Counted from the first letter of the stretch, positions 7,902-17,037 are shown. The stretch is 40,859 nt of DNA from an uncultured Adlercreutzia sp. (GCA_910585575.1 CAJUFS010000021.1:1-40859), one strand, 5' to 3'. Notes: a model not told the origin generated them from the letters alone. Made by a program: numbers and translations.

Positions 7902-8804
7902 ATGGAGCCTATCAAGCGCAACGACACGGGAGCTGCCGTCGAGGACGTGCAGCAGCGCCTGTGCCGCATCGGGCATTTGGACGAAGCGGCGGTAACGGGC
8001 GTCTTCGACGAGGCCACAGTGCGCGCCCTGGCGGCGTTTTGTCTGGAATCCTCGCTGCCGGTTTCCGAAGAGGTAACCGACAAGGTGTGGGCGGCCCTGG
8101 TGGACGCGTCCTACAACCTGGGCGATCGCACGCTGTACCTGCGTATGCCCTACTTCCACGGCCACGACGTGCTGGAGCTGCAGCAGGCGTTGGGGGCCCT
8201 GGGCTTTTTCCATGGCGGTCAGGACGCCATCTTCGGTGCGTTCACCGAGGAAGCCTTGCGTCGCTTCCAGCTGAACCTGGGTCTGCCCTCCGATGGCATC
8301 GCCGGCGCCTACACCTATGCGGCGCTGCGCAACTTGGCCCATTCGTGGGTGGGCAAAGAGGCCACCCACGGCGACACGCGTCACCTGGGCTTTGCCCGAG
8401 CGGCCGATGTGCTGGAGGGCCATGCCGTGTGCCTGTTCGGTACCGATGAGTTCTCGCGCTCGGTGGCGTCGCGCATGTCGAACTTGTCGCTGGCCACGAA
8501 TCCCGCCTCGAAGATTATCAGCGCCGACAGCCTGTCGGTGGCGCCGGACGCCTCCATGATGCTGGTGCACGTGCTGCTTTCGGCCGAGGAGGCCGAAGTG
8601 GGGGTGCCCCTGGTGTCCTACGAGGACGAGGACACGCTGGCCCTGCGCCTGGAGTCGGCGATCGACGTGGCGCAAGATGCCTCCTGGCCGCGCCTGTCGG
8701 TGCTACTGCCCGGCGCGATGTGGCTGGAAGCGGGCCCCGAGCGCTCGGCCCAGCACTATGCCATCACGCTGCTCGACGCCCTCTGCGCCGCCCTGCAGGA
8801 GTAG
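7902..8804 (+). CDS. Protein with two peptidoglycan-binding-type (PGBD1) repeats, no signal peptide
   Basis: A 300-residue protein. Residues about 5-62 and 78-145 each look like the three-helix PG_binding_1 fold (IKRNDTGAAVEDVQQRLCRIGHL...; YFHGHDVLELQQALGALGFFHGGQDAIFG...). The C-terminal half (about 150-300) resembles an alpha/beta hydrolase-like or amidase-like domain, but I recognise no catalytic motif. No signal peptide or TM segment is visible, which is odd for a wall-binding protein. It starts one base after the polyprenyl synthase stop and is clearly in the same operon, so a link to lipid-carrier or envelope work is possible. The family resembles uncharacterised actinobacterial peptidoglycan-binding proteins; the function is not known. 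Confidence 0.75.
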   Translation: MEPIKRNDTGAAVEDVQQRLCRIGHLDEAAVTGVFDEATVRALAAFCLESSLPVSEEVTDKVWAALVDASYNLGDRTLYLRMPYFHGHDVLELQQALGALGFFHGGQDAIFGAFTEEALRRFQLNLGLPSDGIAGAYTYAALRNLAHSWVGKEATHGDTRHLGFARAADVLEGHAVCLFGTDEFSRSVASRMSNLSLATNPASKIISADSLSVAPDASMMLVHVLLSAEEAEVGVPLVSYEDEDTLALRLESAIDVAQDASWPRLSVLLPGAMWLEAGPERSAQHYAITLLDALCAALQE

Positions 8805-8852
8805 GGGAGGACGGCGCGTCTTCTGCGGTGGGCTGACAAACCATGTGCGTCT

Positions 8853-8881
8853 ACGCCGCCCTTCGGGGCGGCGTTTTTTTT
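8853..8881 (+). terminator. Terminator of the prenyl synthase operon
   Basis: Perfect 9-bp GC-rich stem (8853-8861 with 8866-8874), stable TTCG loop, eight T (8874-8881). About 50 bases after the stop. Confidence 0.96.
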
Positions 8882-8960
8882 GCTCTGAGGGGTCGTTGTG
8901 GCCGAAACGGCTATTTCGGCGGCTACTCGCTGGGAGGAAATCTGTTTGCAACGAGGGCAG

Positions 8961-8969
8961 TGCTAAAAT
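8961..8969 (+). promoter_or_regulatory. leuC: Candidate promoter of the leu operon (extended -10)
   Basis: TGCTAAAAT: an extended -10 (TG, one base, TAAAAT) 48 bases before the leuC start. No canonical -35 at proper spacing. A 7-bp inverted repeat (8901-8907 with 8914-8920) lies about 40 bases upstream and could be a regulator site. No leader peptide or T-box was recognised in the short leader. Confidence 0.45.
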
Positions 8970-9016
8970 ATGTCCGTTTGAGAGAAGACGTAACCCCGCG
9001 AGAAGAAGGAGAGCGT

Positions 9017-10282
9017 ATGGCCCGTCCTATGACCATGGCGGAGAAGATCCTCGCCGCCCATGCGGGGCTGGACGAAGTCGAGCCGGGGCAGCTGATCGAG
9101 TGCGATCTCGATCTGGTGCTGGCCAACGACATCACGGCCCCCATTGCCATTGCCAAGGTGCGCGAGCTGACGGGGAAGGTGTTCGACCCTGAGAAGATCG
9201 CCCTGGTGCCCGATCACTACACCCCCAACAAGGATATTAAGAGCGCTGAGCAGGCCAAGATCGTGCGCGATTTCGTGCGCGAGCAGGGCATTACCCACTA
9301 CTACGAGGTGGGCTGCATGGGCGTTGAGCATGCGCTGCTGCCCGAGCAGGGCGTAGTGGGCGCCGGCGACCTCATCATTGGCGCCGACAGCCACACCTGC
9401 ACCTACGGCGCCCTGGGCGCCCTGTCCACGGGCATGGGCTCCACCGACGTGGGTGTGGGCATGGCCACGGGCAAGGCCTGGTTCAAGGTGCCCGAGACCA
9501 TCAAGTTCGTCATCGACGGGCAGCTGGCCCCGGGTGTGACCGGCAAGGACGTTATCCTGCATATCATCGGCATGATCGGTGTGGACGGCGCGCTGTACAA
9601 GGCCATGGAGTTCACGGGCAGCGCCATCGAGTCCATGCCCATGGACGAGCGCCTGTCCATTTCCAACATGGCCATCGAGGCCGGCGGCAAGGCGGGTCTG
9701 ATCCCGGTGGACGACATTACCCGCGCCTATCTGGACGAGCGCGCCGAGCGCCCCTATACCGCGTACTATTCCGACGACGATGCGGAATTCGCTCAGGTCA
9801 TCGAAATCGACGCAGCCGACATTGTGCCGACGGTGGCCTTCCCGCACCTGCCCTCCAACACGCGTCCCGTGTCCGAGGCCCGCGACGTGAAGATCGACCA
9901 GGCCGTCATCGGCAGCTGCACCAACGGCCGTCTGGCCGACATGCGGCAGGCCGCGGCGGTGCTGAAGGGCCGCACCGTGCACCCGGATGTGCGTTGCATT
10001 GTCATCCCTGCCACCCAGAAGGTGTACCAGCAGTGCATCGCCGAGGGGCTCATGGACATCTTCATCGACGCGCACTGCGCCGTGTCCACGCCCACCTGCG
10101 GCCCGTGCCTGGGCGGCTACATGGGCATTCTGGCCGCGGGCGAGCGCGCCATTGCCACCACCAACCGCAACTTCGTCGGCCGCATGGGCGATCCCACCAG
10201 CGAGGTGTACCTGTCCTCGCCGGCCGTGGCCGCTGCGTCCGCCGTGCTGGGCCACATTGGCCTGCCCGAGGATCTGGACTAG
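9017..10282 (+). CDS. leuC: 3-isopropylmalate dehydratase large subunit
   Basis: Aconitase-family enzyme of leucine synthesis; with LeuD it converts 2-isopropylmalate to 3-isopropylmalate. 421 residues, the size of the shorter LeuC/HacA-type large subunit. The [4Fe-4S] ligands are visible as one Cys in SCTNGR (about residue 300) and two in TCGPC (about 360-364). Start: ATG at 9017 with AGAAGGAGAG upstream; the in-frame extension to 8843 overlaps the preceding terminator and is rejected. First gene of leuC-leuD-leuB. leuA, the first enzyme of the pathway, is not in the window. Homoaconitase-type activity cannot be fully excluded from sequence, but leuB next to it argues for leucine. Confidence 0.94.
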   Translation: MARPMTMAEKILAAHAGLDEVEPGQLIECDLDLVLANDITAPIAIAKVRELTGKVFDPEKIALVPDHYTPNKDIKSAEQAKIVRDFVREQGITHYYEVGCMGVEHALLPEQGVVGAGDLIIGADSHTCTYGALGALSTGMGSTDVGVGMATGKAWFKVPETIKFVIDGQLAPGVTGKDVILHIIGMIGVDGALYKAMEFTGSAIESMPMDERLSISNMAIEAGGKAGLIPVDDITRAYLDERAERPYTAYYSDDDAEFAQVIEIDAADIVPTVAFPHLPSNTRPVSEARDVKIDQAVIGSCTNGRLADMRQAAAVLKGRTVHPDVRCIVIPATQKVYQQCIAEGLMDIFIDAHCAVSTPTCGPCLGGYMGILAAGERAIATTNRNFVGRMGDPTSEVYLSSPAVAAASAVLGHIGLPEDLD

Positions 10283-10292
10283 GAGGGAACCC

Positions 10293-10793
10293 ATGCAATT
10301 CAAAGGAACTGTGCACCGCTACGGGCGCGACATCGACACCGACGTCATCATCCCGGCCCGTTACCTGAACACCTCCGATCCGGCCGAGCTGGCGAAGCAC
10401 TGCCTGGAGGATCTGGACGTGGAGTTCGTGAACAACGTGCAGCCTGGCGACATCATTGTGGCCGACGAGAACTTCGGCTGCGGCAGCTCCCGCGAGCACG
10501 CCCCCATTGCCATTAAGGCGGCGGGCGTGGACGTGGTCATTGCCAAGAGCTTTGCGCGCATTTTCTACCGCAACGCCATCAACACCGGTCTGGCCATCAT
10601 GGAGTGCCCGGAGGCCGTGGACGCCATCAGCAACGGCGACGTGGTAAGCGTGGACGCCGACGCGGGCGTCATCACCGACGAAACGACGGGCCAGACCTTC
10701 ACCGCGCAGCCCTTCCCGCCGTTCATTGCTGAGATTATCGAGGCCGGCGGCCTGGTGGAGCGTTGGCAGAAGAAGTTCGCTGAGGAGGCGTAA
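10293..10793 (+). CDS. leuD: 3-isopropylmalate dehydratase small subunit
   Basis: The 166-residue swivel-domain partner of LeuC. Seen: [11 protein letters not shown] near the N-terminus, the substrate-loop motif [15 protein letters not shown] (about residues 58-72) and [11 protein letters not shown] (about 87-97), all hallmarks of LeuD. AGGAGG at 10281-10286 begins within the leuC stop codon region, giving a 10-base gap, so the subunits are made together. The ATG at 10293 is the only start that fits this site; the long in-frame extension upstream overlaps leuC. Confidence 0.95.
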   Translation: MQFKGTVHRYGRDIDTDVIIPARYLNTSDPAELAKHCLEDLDVEFVNNVQPGDIIVADENFGCGSSREHAPIAIKAAGVDVVIAKSFARIFYRNAINTGLAIMECPEAVDAISNGDVVSVDADAGVITDETTGQTFTAQPFPPFIAEIIEAGGLVERWQKKFAEEA

Positions 10794-10797
10794 GAGC

Positions 10798-11907
10798 ATG
10801 ACCGCAACCTATAAGATTTGCCTTTTGGCCGGCGACGGCATCGGCCCGGAGATCATCGCCGAGGGCGTGAAGGTGCTGAACGCCGTGGGCGCGAAGTACG
10901 ACACCGCTTTCGAGTACACCGACGCGCTCATCGGCGGCATTGCCATCGATGAGACCGGCGAGCCGCTGCCCGCTGCCACGCTGGAGGCGGCCTGTGCTTC
11001 CGACGCCGTGCTGCTGGCGGCCGTGGGCGGCCCCAAGTGGGACACCACCGACCCGAATGCCCCGCGTCCCGAGCAGGGCTTGCTGGGCATCCGCAAGGAG
11101 CTGGGCCTGTACACGAACTTGCGCCCTGTTCAGATCTTCAACGCCCTGGCCGACGCTTCCACGCTGAAGCCCGAGATTGTGGACGGCGTGGATATGATGA
11201 TCGTGCGCGAGCTGACCGGCGGCTTGTACTTCGGCATGCGCGAGCGCTTCTACGACGAGGACGGCGCCGGTCCGAACGGCACCAAGGGTCAGCGTGCCTA
11301 CGACACGCTGGAGTACTCGGAGTACGAGATCGAGCGCATTGCCCGCCAGGCCTTCGAGATTGCCCGCAAGCGTCGGAACAAGGTGACCAGCGTGGACAAG
11401 GCCAACGTGCTGGAAACGAGCCGTCTGTGGCGCGAGATTGTGCATCGCGTCCACGACGAAGCCTATGCCGACGTGGAGCTGGAGGACCTGCTGGTGGACA
11501 ACACCGCCATGCAGCTGATCAACCGCCCGGCTGACTTCGACGTGGTGGTGACCGAGAACATGTTCGGCGACATCCTGTCCGACGAAGCGGCCCAGATCAC
11601 GGGCTCGCTGGGCATGCTGGCCAGCGCGTCTATGGGGGACGGCGTGGCGCTGTACGAGCCGAGCCACGGCAGCGCGCCGGACATTGCGGGCCAGGGCATT
11701 GCCAATCCGCTGGCGCAGATTCTGTCTGTGGAGATGATGCTACGCTACAGCTTCGACATGGGCGAGGCCGCCGACGACATTCGTCGCGCCGTGACCCAGG
11801 TGCTCGACGAGGGCTGGCGTACTGGTGACATCAAGGACGCCGAGACCCCGGCCGACAAGATCGTCGGCACCGTGGCCATGGGCGACCTGATTGTGGAGCG
11901 CCTGTAG
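10798..11907 (+). CDS. leuB: 3-isopropylmalate dehydrogenase
   Basis: NAD-dependent oxidative decarboxylation of 3-isopropylmalate to 2-ketoisocaproate in leucine synthesis. 369 residues, the usual LeuB length. Seen: GDGIGPEI (residues about 11-18), the substrate-binding loop around [35 protein letters not shown], and the signature [20 protein letters not shown]. LeuB versus isocitrate dehydrogenase is settled by the LYTNLRP and GLYFG motifs and by the operon. The start is 4 bases after the leuD stop, with GAGGAGG inside the leuD end. Confidence 0.96.
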   Translation: MTATYKICLLAGDGIGPEIIAEGVKVLNAVGAKYDTAFEYTDALIGGIAIDETGEPLPAATLEAACASDAVLLAAVGGPKWDTTDPNAPRPEQGLLGIRKELGLYTNLRPVQIFNALADASTLKPEIVDGVDMMIVRELTGGLYFGMRERFYDEDGAGPNGTKGQRAYDTLEYSEYEIERIARQAFEIARKRRNKVTSVDKANVLETSRLWREIVHRVHDEAYADVELEDLLVDNTAMQLINRPADFDVVVTENMFGDILSDEAAQITGSLGMLASASMGDGVALYEPSHGSAPDIAGQGIANPLAQILSVEMMLRYSFDMGEAADDIRRAVTQVLDEGWRTGDIKDAETPADKIVGTVAMGDLIVERL

Positions 11908-11974
11908 CGCCTGCGTCGGCGGTGTTGCCGCTCTTTGCGGTTCTAACGCACTGCCGTGCATCCACTGACACGAC

Positions 11975-12037
11975 GAGGGCTCCGTCGGGGCTGCTTCTGT
12001 TTCGCAGAGCGAGGTGGAAGCAGTGGACGGAGCCCTC
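11975..12037 (+). terminator. Long two-stage hairpin after leuB
   Basis: A 12-bp perfect outer stem (11975-11986 with 12026-12037), a small internal loop, a 7-bp inner stem (11991-11997 with 12017-12023) and a 19-base apical loop. It starts 68 bases after leuB and ends 33 bases before the next gene. There is no proper T tract (only CTCTCTGT), so it may be a weak or factor-assisted terminator, an mRNA-stabilising structure, or part of the leader of the regulator gene that follows. Confidence 0.55.
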
Positions 12038-12069
12038 TCTGTATCGACTGAGCTTGTGCAGGGAGGGGT

Positions 12070-13626
12070 ATGAGCTTGAGGATGGAGGAGGTTCGTCGCG
12101 GGCTTACCGCGTCGGCCGGGGTTGCGCTGGTTGCGTACACCCTGTATCGCTTGCTGGCCTATACCAGCTATGTCACGAATTTCGGATTCTTCGCCAACCC
12201 TTTGGGCTACGTGTCGAGCGGCTCGTTCATGCTGGGGGCGGCCTTGGGCAATCTATTCTCGTGCGCGGTGGTATTCCTGCTCTATGCCACGGGTCGCTTG
12301 CGGCCCTGGAGTATTCCGTATCGTGGTTCCCTTTTGGTGGTCGCTCTCGTGTACGGCGTTATCGCCTTCGCGCCGCGGGCTTTTCTGGATGAGGCAGTGG
12401 CCTCGTCGTTTCTGGGGGTGCTGTGGGGGCTCACCATTACTATGATCGGCTTTGCAGCATTGGAGCTGCTGACGGCTGCCTCATCGCCTTTTGTTCTGAT
12501 CGGGCAGTTGGCCGTGGCGTCGCTGCTGTTCAGCGTGGTCTCCTTCGGTATGGAGCAGCTGCCTGGCTTGGCGAAGGATCTGTTGGGCGCCACCTTCGCT
12601 TTGGCGCTGTGGCCGCTGCTCCCCTCGGCCCGAAAGCTTTGCCGCGCGGAAGGGGAAGCGGGGGCGGAAGACCCGGGGGCGGCGGTGGCGGCGTCGCAGG
12701 GGGAGCCGACGCCTTCGGCTTCAGCGCCGGCAGCGGAGGGGGACACGCCGGCGGCGGTGGCCGAGCGCTTCCGCGTGTTTCGCGCCACCTTGGAGGAGTG
12801 CTCGACGCCTATTTTGGCCACAGCCTTCTTCGAGTTGGTGGTGGGGCTCGTGAATATGTACGCGGCCAGCGCCCATGTCTCGTTCACTATTTCCACCCAG
12901 GCGCCGCTGGAGGGCGCCCTTATCTGCTCAGTGCTGGTTATTGCCTTCGTGGCGCTTACTTCCGCTATCCCGCACCGCAACTTCATGTACCTGGGAGTGT
13001 TTCCCGGCGTCATTGCCGTGTTCTTGGTGCTTCCCTATTTCGGCGACGTGTGGGGCGGTCCGCTCAGCGCGATCATCTACACGGCGTACTCGTTCACGGC
13101 CATGCTCTCCACCTTCTGCATTATTCGCGCCTGTCGGCGCACGGGCGACTGTGTGTACGGAGTGGCGGCGGTGCTGTCGGCCTCGATGAGGCTCTGCCTT
13201 ATGGTGGGTTTGGGGCTGGGGCGGTACTTCGGCGGGCTGACCGAGGGCAGCACTTTCGTGCACCTGTCCATCGTGGGCGTCACGTGCGTGTACGTGTTAG
13301 GTATTGTGGTGGTGCTTTGGGGGCTGAAGAACGCGCGGGCCAAGCGCGTGGTGCAGGTGGTGGAGGTGGTGCGCGTGGTGGAGGAGCGCACGCCGATGAG
13401 CTTCGAGGAGTCAGTGGCCGAGCGGGTCGATGAGCTGGTGACTGCCTATCAGCTGTCGCCGCGCGAACGCGACGTGCTGGTGGGGCTGGCCCAGGGAAAC
13501 ACCGCGGCCAGCATTGCCGCAGGGCTTCATCTGTCCACCTCGACGGCGCAAGGGTACATTAAAAGCCTGTACGCCAAGCTGGGAGTAAATAAGAAACAGC
13601 AGGTCATCGACTTATTTCAAAAATAG
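12070..13626 (+). CDS. Membrane-embedded LuxR-family transcriptional regulator (12 TM)
   Basis: 518 residues. About twelve hydrophobic segments (six between residues 10 and 190, a 55-residue Ala/Glu/Pro-rich loop, six between 245 and 430), then a C-terminal LuxR-type helix-turn-helix (about 455-518: LSPRERDVLVGLAQGNTAASIAAGLHLSTSTAQGYIKSLYAKLGV). The membrane part presumably senses a ligand or membrane state and the tail binds DNA. Such regulators are numerous in Eggerthellaceae, usually beside a reductase they are thought to control; here a Tat FAD reductase follows 156 bases downstream on the same strand. ATG with AGGGAGGGG just upstream. The ligand and target are unknown. Confidence 0.9.
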   Translation: MSLRMEEVRRGLTASAGVALVAYTLYRLLAYTSYVTNFGFFANPLGYVSSGSFMLGAALGNLFSCAVVFLLYATGRLRPWSIPYRGSLLVVALVYGVIAFAPRAFLDEAVASSFLGVLWGLTITMIGFAALELLTAASSPFVLIGQLAVASLLFSVVSFGMEQLPGLAKDLLGATFALALWPLLPSARKLCRAEGEAGAEDPGAAVAASQGEPTPSASAPAAEGDTPAAVAERFRVFRATLEECSTPILATAFFELVVGLVNMYAASAHVSFTISTQAPLEGALICSVLVIAFVALTSAIPHRNFMYLGVFPGVIAVFLVLPYFGDVWGGPLSAIIYTAYSFTAMLSTFCIIRACRRTGDCVYGVAAVLSASMRLCLMVGLGLGRYFGGLTEGSTFVHLSIVGVTCVYVLGIVVVLWGLKNARAKRVVQVVEVVRVVEERTPMSFEESVAERVDELVTAYQLSPRERDVLVGLAQGNTAASIAAGLHLSTSTAQGYIKSLYAKLGVNKKQQVIDLFQK

Positions 13627-13782
13627 CCATTTTTTGGGGGAGCGCAATTCTCGCTTCTTTCGTAGGCTTCTCGGCGCATTGACCGACCGCGTGTTCGCTG
13701 GAGCGGAGCGCAGGCGAACTCAAGGGGAGGGGCTGGCGCAGGGCGCGGCGGTCGTCGAGAATCCGAAAGGTAGGATTTCGCC

Positions 13783-15297
13783 ATGACTCTTTCACGTCGA
13801 GATTTTTTGAAGGCTGGCGGCGCAACGTGCCTCATTGCCGGGGCGGGAGCTGCGCTCGCGGGCTGCAGTCCGTCGGGCGACGCGGGCGATTCCGGCGCGC
13901 TGGCCGAAACCGGTGAAGTGACGCTGGTGGGCTACCAGCCGGTGAACTTCACCGAAGAGACCGACATTCTCATCATCGGCTCGGGCTATGCGGGCCTGGC
14001 GGCCGCCATGGCGCCGGCGCTGGCGGGCAAGAAGATCAAAATCGTCGAGAAGCAGGACCAGACCGGCGGCGATTCGGCCACCTCGTGCTGCTTCATGTTC
14101 GCCGCGGGCACCGAGCTGCAGCAGGCCGCGGGCAACCCCATGACCGTGGACGAGTACTGGGAGGCCGTCAAGGAGAAGCAGACGGCCGGCTACGATCAGT
14201 ACGACTGGTACCCCGAGTGGGTGAAGGGCAAGACCTACGCCAATACCAAGTTCGTGGACTCTGCCATCAACGATTTCGGCGCGAAGTTCCAGGAGCCCTG
14301 CACCGAGGCCGAGTTGCCGCGCCTGTTCGGCAGCGTTATCCTGCCGGGCGACGGCATCGGTTCGGGCGGCCCCAACATTTTGCAGCCCATCTCCGACAAG
14401 TTGGCCCAGCTGGGCGTGGAGACGGTGTGCGGCCTGCGCGCCACCACGCTGATCAAGGGCACTGAGGGTGCCGTGATCGGCTGCCGCTTCGAGGACACCA
14501 CCACGGGCAAGATCACCGACATCAAGGCTACGGCCACGGTGCTGGCCACGGGCGGCTTCGCCGACAACGGCGAAATGGTGCGCGAGTACCTGCCCGAGTG
14601 GGCCAACTACGGCCAGATGGTGCATGGCTGCATGGGCGAGGGTCACAAGATGGCCGCCGCTGCCGGCGCACAGCTGGTGGGCATGGACTCCTCCTTCACC
14701 TATTGCAACTTGATGGGCGACATTCCCAACTGCACTACCTGGGGCTATTGGACGCCCGTGGTGCTGGTGCTGCCCAACGGCAAGCGCTTCATCGAGGAGG
14801 CCCAGTCCCACGATGCCGCTCAGGCTGCCCTGGACGCGGGCTACCGCGAGTGGTGGTCCATCTTCGACCAGCGCGCCTTTGATGCCCGCGCCATTGGCCA
14901 CTCGGTAGAGGGCAACGTGAAGAGCCACGAGGATGTGTACGTGAAGGCCGACACGCTGGATGAGCTGGCCGCTGGCATGGACGTGCCCGCAGATACGCTG
15001 AAGGCCACGTTTGCCCGCTACGACGAGCTGGTGGCCGGCGGCGAGGACACCGACTTCGGCAAGGTGGCATGGCTCGAGTCGTTGCAGCCGCCGTATCATG
15101 CGCTGAAGCTGAACGTGAGCCGCTACAAGACCTCGGGTGGTGTGATGGTCGGCCCGAACAACCAAGTGCTTGACACGTCCGATGCTGAGATTCCCGGTCT
15201 GTATGCCGCTGGTGCCGTCACGCTGCAGTCCTTCGCAAGCGTGTCCACCTGCATGGCCACGGGCTATTTCGTTGGTGAAACTCTGGCGGCTCTGTAA
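13783..15297 (+). CDS. Tat-exported FAD-dependent reductase (fumarate reductase flavoprotein-like)
   Basis: 504 residues. Twin-arginine signal SRRDFLK (R5, R6) followed by a hydrophobic stretch and a lipobox LAGC (C28), so it is probably a Tat-exported lipoprotein outside the membrane. The Rossmann FAD motif GSGYAGLAAAMAPALAGKK lies at about 66-84, with an acidic/basic end at VEKQDQTGGDS; the rest resembles the flavoprotein family of fumarate reductase, urocanate reductase and related enzymes. The C-terminal substrate/FAD region (GGVMVGPNNQVLD...GLYAAGAVT) is divergent, so the electron acceptor cannot be named. No haem-binding CXXCH motif and no FMN-bind domain is present, so electrons must come from a separate quinol or cytochrome partner. 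Good ribosome binding site (AAAGGTAGG). The upstream membrane LuxR regulator is the likely controller. Confidence 0.9.
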   Translation: MTLSRRDFLKAGGATCLIAGAGAALAGCSPSGDAGDSGALAETGEVTLVGYQPVNFTEETDILIIGSGYAGLAAAMAPALAGKKIKIVEKQDQTGGDSATSCCFMFAAGTELQQAAGNPMTVDEYWEAVKEKQTAGYDQYDWYPEWVKGKTYANTKFVDSAINDFGAKFQEPCTEAELPRLFGSVILPGDGIGSGGPNILQPISDKLAQLGVETVCGLRATTLIKGTEGAVIGCRFEDTTTGKITDIKATATVLATGGFADNGEMVREYLPEWANYGQMVHGCMGEGHKMAAAAGAQLVGMDSSFTYCNLMGDIPNCTTWGYWTPVVLVLPNGKRFIEEAQSHDAAQAALDAGYREWWSIFDQRAFDARAIGHSVEGNVKSHEDVYVKADTLDELAAGMDVPADTLKATFARYDELVAGGEDTDFGKVAWLESLQPPYHALKLNVSRYKTSGGVMVGPNNQVLDTSDAEIPGLYAAGAVTLQSFASVSTCMATGYFVGETLAAL

Positions 15298-15332
15298 TCC
15301 CTCCCTTGTTCCTCAGAGCGCCGGTTCACAGG

Positions 15333-15390
15333 GGGCGGTTCTGACCGCCCTTCCCCAGGGGCGCCCGTCTCGTTGCGAGGCGGGCGCCTT
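15333..15390 (+). terminator. Two tandem hairpins after the FAD reductase gene
   Basis: Hairpin 1: 7-bp stem (15333-15339 with 15344-15350), TCTG loop, then CTTCC. Hairpin 2: 11-bp stem with one G-U (15360-15370 with 15378-15388) and a short T tail. Both follow the stop at 15297, consistent with a terminator region before the NifX-like gene. Confidence 0.7.
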
Positions 15391-15480
15391 GCTGCCAGTG
15401 CCGTTTGCGTGGCCGCGCTTGACGCGACCTGCAATTTCCCGTTGAATGGAAGCGATACATGCTTCGAGAGAGGAAAGCTT

Positions 15481-15858
15481 ATGGCAACCATTAAACTGGC
15501 AGTGCCCACCATGGGCGAAGCGGGCCTTCAGGCCACGCGTGCCGGCCACTTCGGCCACTGCGACCGCTTCACCATCGTCACCATCGAGGACGGCGTGGTG
15601 TCCGAGGAAACCGGCGTGGTGGAGAATCCGCCCCATGAGTCCGGCGGGTGCCTGCGCCCCGTGGGCCTGTTGGCGGGCGAGGGTGTGGACGCCATCGTGG
15701 CCGCTGGCATGGGCGGTCGTCCGCTGATGGGCTTCAACCAGGCGGGCATCACGGTGTACTTCGACAATGTGCACCCCGTAGTGGCCGACGCCGCTGCGGC
15801 CGTGGCCGCCGGCGAGGCGCCGATCATGGATCCCTCCCAAGCTTGTCAGCACCACTAG
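15481..15858 (+). CDS. NifX/NifB-like (dinitrogenase Fe-Mo cofactor biosynthesis domain) small protein
   Basis: A 125-residue single-domain protein of the family that includes NifX, NafY, the NifB C-terminal part and small stand-alone proteins in anaerobes. Seen: an opening of KLAVPTMGEAGLQATRAGHFGHCDRFTIVTIEDG and the VDAIVAAGMGGRPLMGFNQAGI region, typical of the fold. No nif genes are nearby, so it is probably one of the stand-alone members often found with metal or Fe-S cluster genes. GAGAGGAAAG precedes the ATG at 15481; the in-frame region before it is excluded by hairpins and lack of a ribosome binding site. The role is unknown; metal-cluster binding is the family expectation. Confidence 0.85.
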   Translation: MATIKLAVPTMGEAGLQATRAGHFGHCDRFTIVTIEDGVVSEETGVVENPPHESGGCLRPVGLLAGEGVDAIVAAGMGGRPLMGFNQAGITVYFDNVHPVVADAAAAVAAGEAPIMDPSQACQHH

Positions 15859-15905
15859 AACCGCGCCCGCACCGTCTTGTTGCTTGCGGCATGGCTTGAC
15901 TATCG

Positions 15906-15938
15906 AGCGGCCCCCGACGACATGTCAGGGGCCGCTTT
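15906..15938 (+). terminator. Terminator after the NifX-like gene
   Basis: 9-bp stem (15906-15914 with 15928-15936) plus a short T tail, 47 bases after the stop. Confidence 0.75.
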
Positions 15939-15993
15939 GCGATTGACGACGCGTAAATATATCCTCGACTATCAGGTTTGCTCCAGGGTTGCC

Positions 15994-15999
15994 TATAAT
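15994..15999 (+). promoter_or_regulatory. Candidate -10 box for the secreted Fn3-like gene
   Basis: A perfect TATAAT 40 bases before the start codon; the -35 is poor (ATCAGG at 17-base spacing). Confidence 0.5.
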
Positions 16000-16038
16000 A
16001 GTGGTATCCAGGGAGCATGATCGACGAAGGAGGATGCC

Positions 16039-17037
16039 ATGGAACAGGCGAAAAAACTATCGAGGGGAGGGGTCGCGCTTTTCGCGGTTATCGCGCTGCT
16101 GCTCGTGGGCGCCGCCAGCTTGGCCTTGGCCCCGCAGAAGGCGTGGGCCTATGGCATTACGCAGACGGCCGCTACCACTAATTCGGCTACCATTTCGTGG
16201 GAGGATCCGAACAAGGACAGCTCTTCCTACGAGACGACGGGCTATACGGTCAGCTGGGGCGCCGATTACAACAGCGCGACGAACAAGGTAGCGCTGCCTG
16301 CTGAGCAGACAAGCTATACGGTTACGAATCTCAAAGCAGGTACCAAGTATTACGTCAAAGTTGAGTACAGCGAAAAGTCCTTGAGAACCGGAAATGCCAA
16401 CACTTACACGGTCGGGTCGAGCTCCGACGTTGCTTCCCGCGTGACCACTCCCACGGGCGTGAAGCAGTCCAAGTGGTGGTACTACATCAATAAGGTTGAC
16501 TTTACCTGGAATAAGCAGAACGCCGCCGACAAGATAGAGTACCGTGTTTATCAGGTGGGCAAGAAAAAGGTGTTCGCCAAGCAAACCGCCACGTACCCCT
16601 CGAATGAGTTCGAGGTTAACAAGGTGAAGAACAACGCCATGTACACCGTGGAGATGCGCGTGCACGACAAGTGGGGTTGGTCGGGTTGGTCCAAGAAGGC
16701 CTATATGTTCACGCAGCCCATGGCCGTTGCAGGCAAAACCAAGGTCAAGGGCAATAAGCTGACGGTTACTTGGAACAAGATCAAGGGCGCTACGTCCTAC
16801 ACGGTCTACGCCTCTACCAAGGAGAAGAAGGGCTATAAGAAGCTAAAGACGGTAAAGGCTTCCAAGAACTCCCTCACGGTAAAGAAGATTGGCAAAACGA
16901 AAGTGAATGCCAAGAAGAAGTACTACGTGTACGTGGTAGCCAACAAAAAGGTGGGCAAGACCACCTACACCAGCGGAAAGCACTACACCTATCAGGTGAA
17001 GGGCAAGAGCGGAACCGTTCGCTGGACGTTCGACTAG
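16039..17037 (+). CDS. Secreted fibronectin type III-like repeat protein
   Basis: 332 residues with a Sec signal peptide (hydrophobic core about 12-31, AWA cleavage site near residue 37). The mature part looks like three beta-sandwich repeats: about 38-138 (SATISWEDPN...YTVTNLKAGTKYYVKVEYSE), about 142-228 (KVDFTWNKQNAADKIEYRVYQV...) and about 230-325 (LTVTWNKIKGATSYTVYAST...YYVYVVANKKVG). The W-x-Y pattern with NLKAGTKYYVKV is the Fn3 signature. Repeats two and three are very rich in Lys, giving a basic surface. It has no LPXTG signal, TM anchor or catalytic domain, so it is released or held by charge; adhesion is a guess. ATG with AAGGAGGATGCC before it. Lys-rich AAG/AAA codons and a lower GC than its neighbours suggest a different history. 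Confidence 0.82.
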   Translation: MEQAKKLSRGGVALFAVIALLLVGAASLALAPQKAWAYGITQTAATTNSATISWEDPNKDSSSYETTGYTVSWGADYNSATNKVALPAEQTSYTVTNLKAGTKYYVKVEYSEKSLRTGNANTYTVGSSSDVASRVTTPTGVKQSKWWYYINKVDFTWNKQNAADKIEYRVYQVGKKKVFAKQTATYPSNEFEVNKVKNNAMYTVEMRVHDKWGWSGWSKKAYMFTQPMAVAGKTKVKGNKLTVTWNKIKGATSYTVYASTKEKKGYKKLKTVKASKNSLTVKKIGKTKVNAKKKYYVYVVANKKVGKTTYTSGKHYTYQVKGKSGTVRWTFD

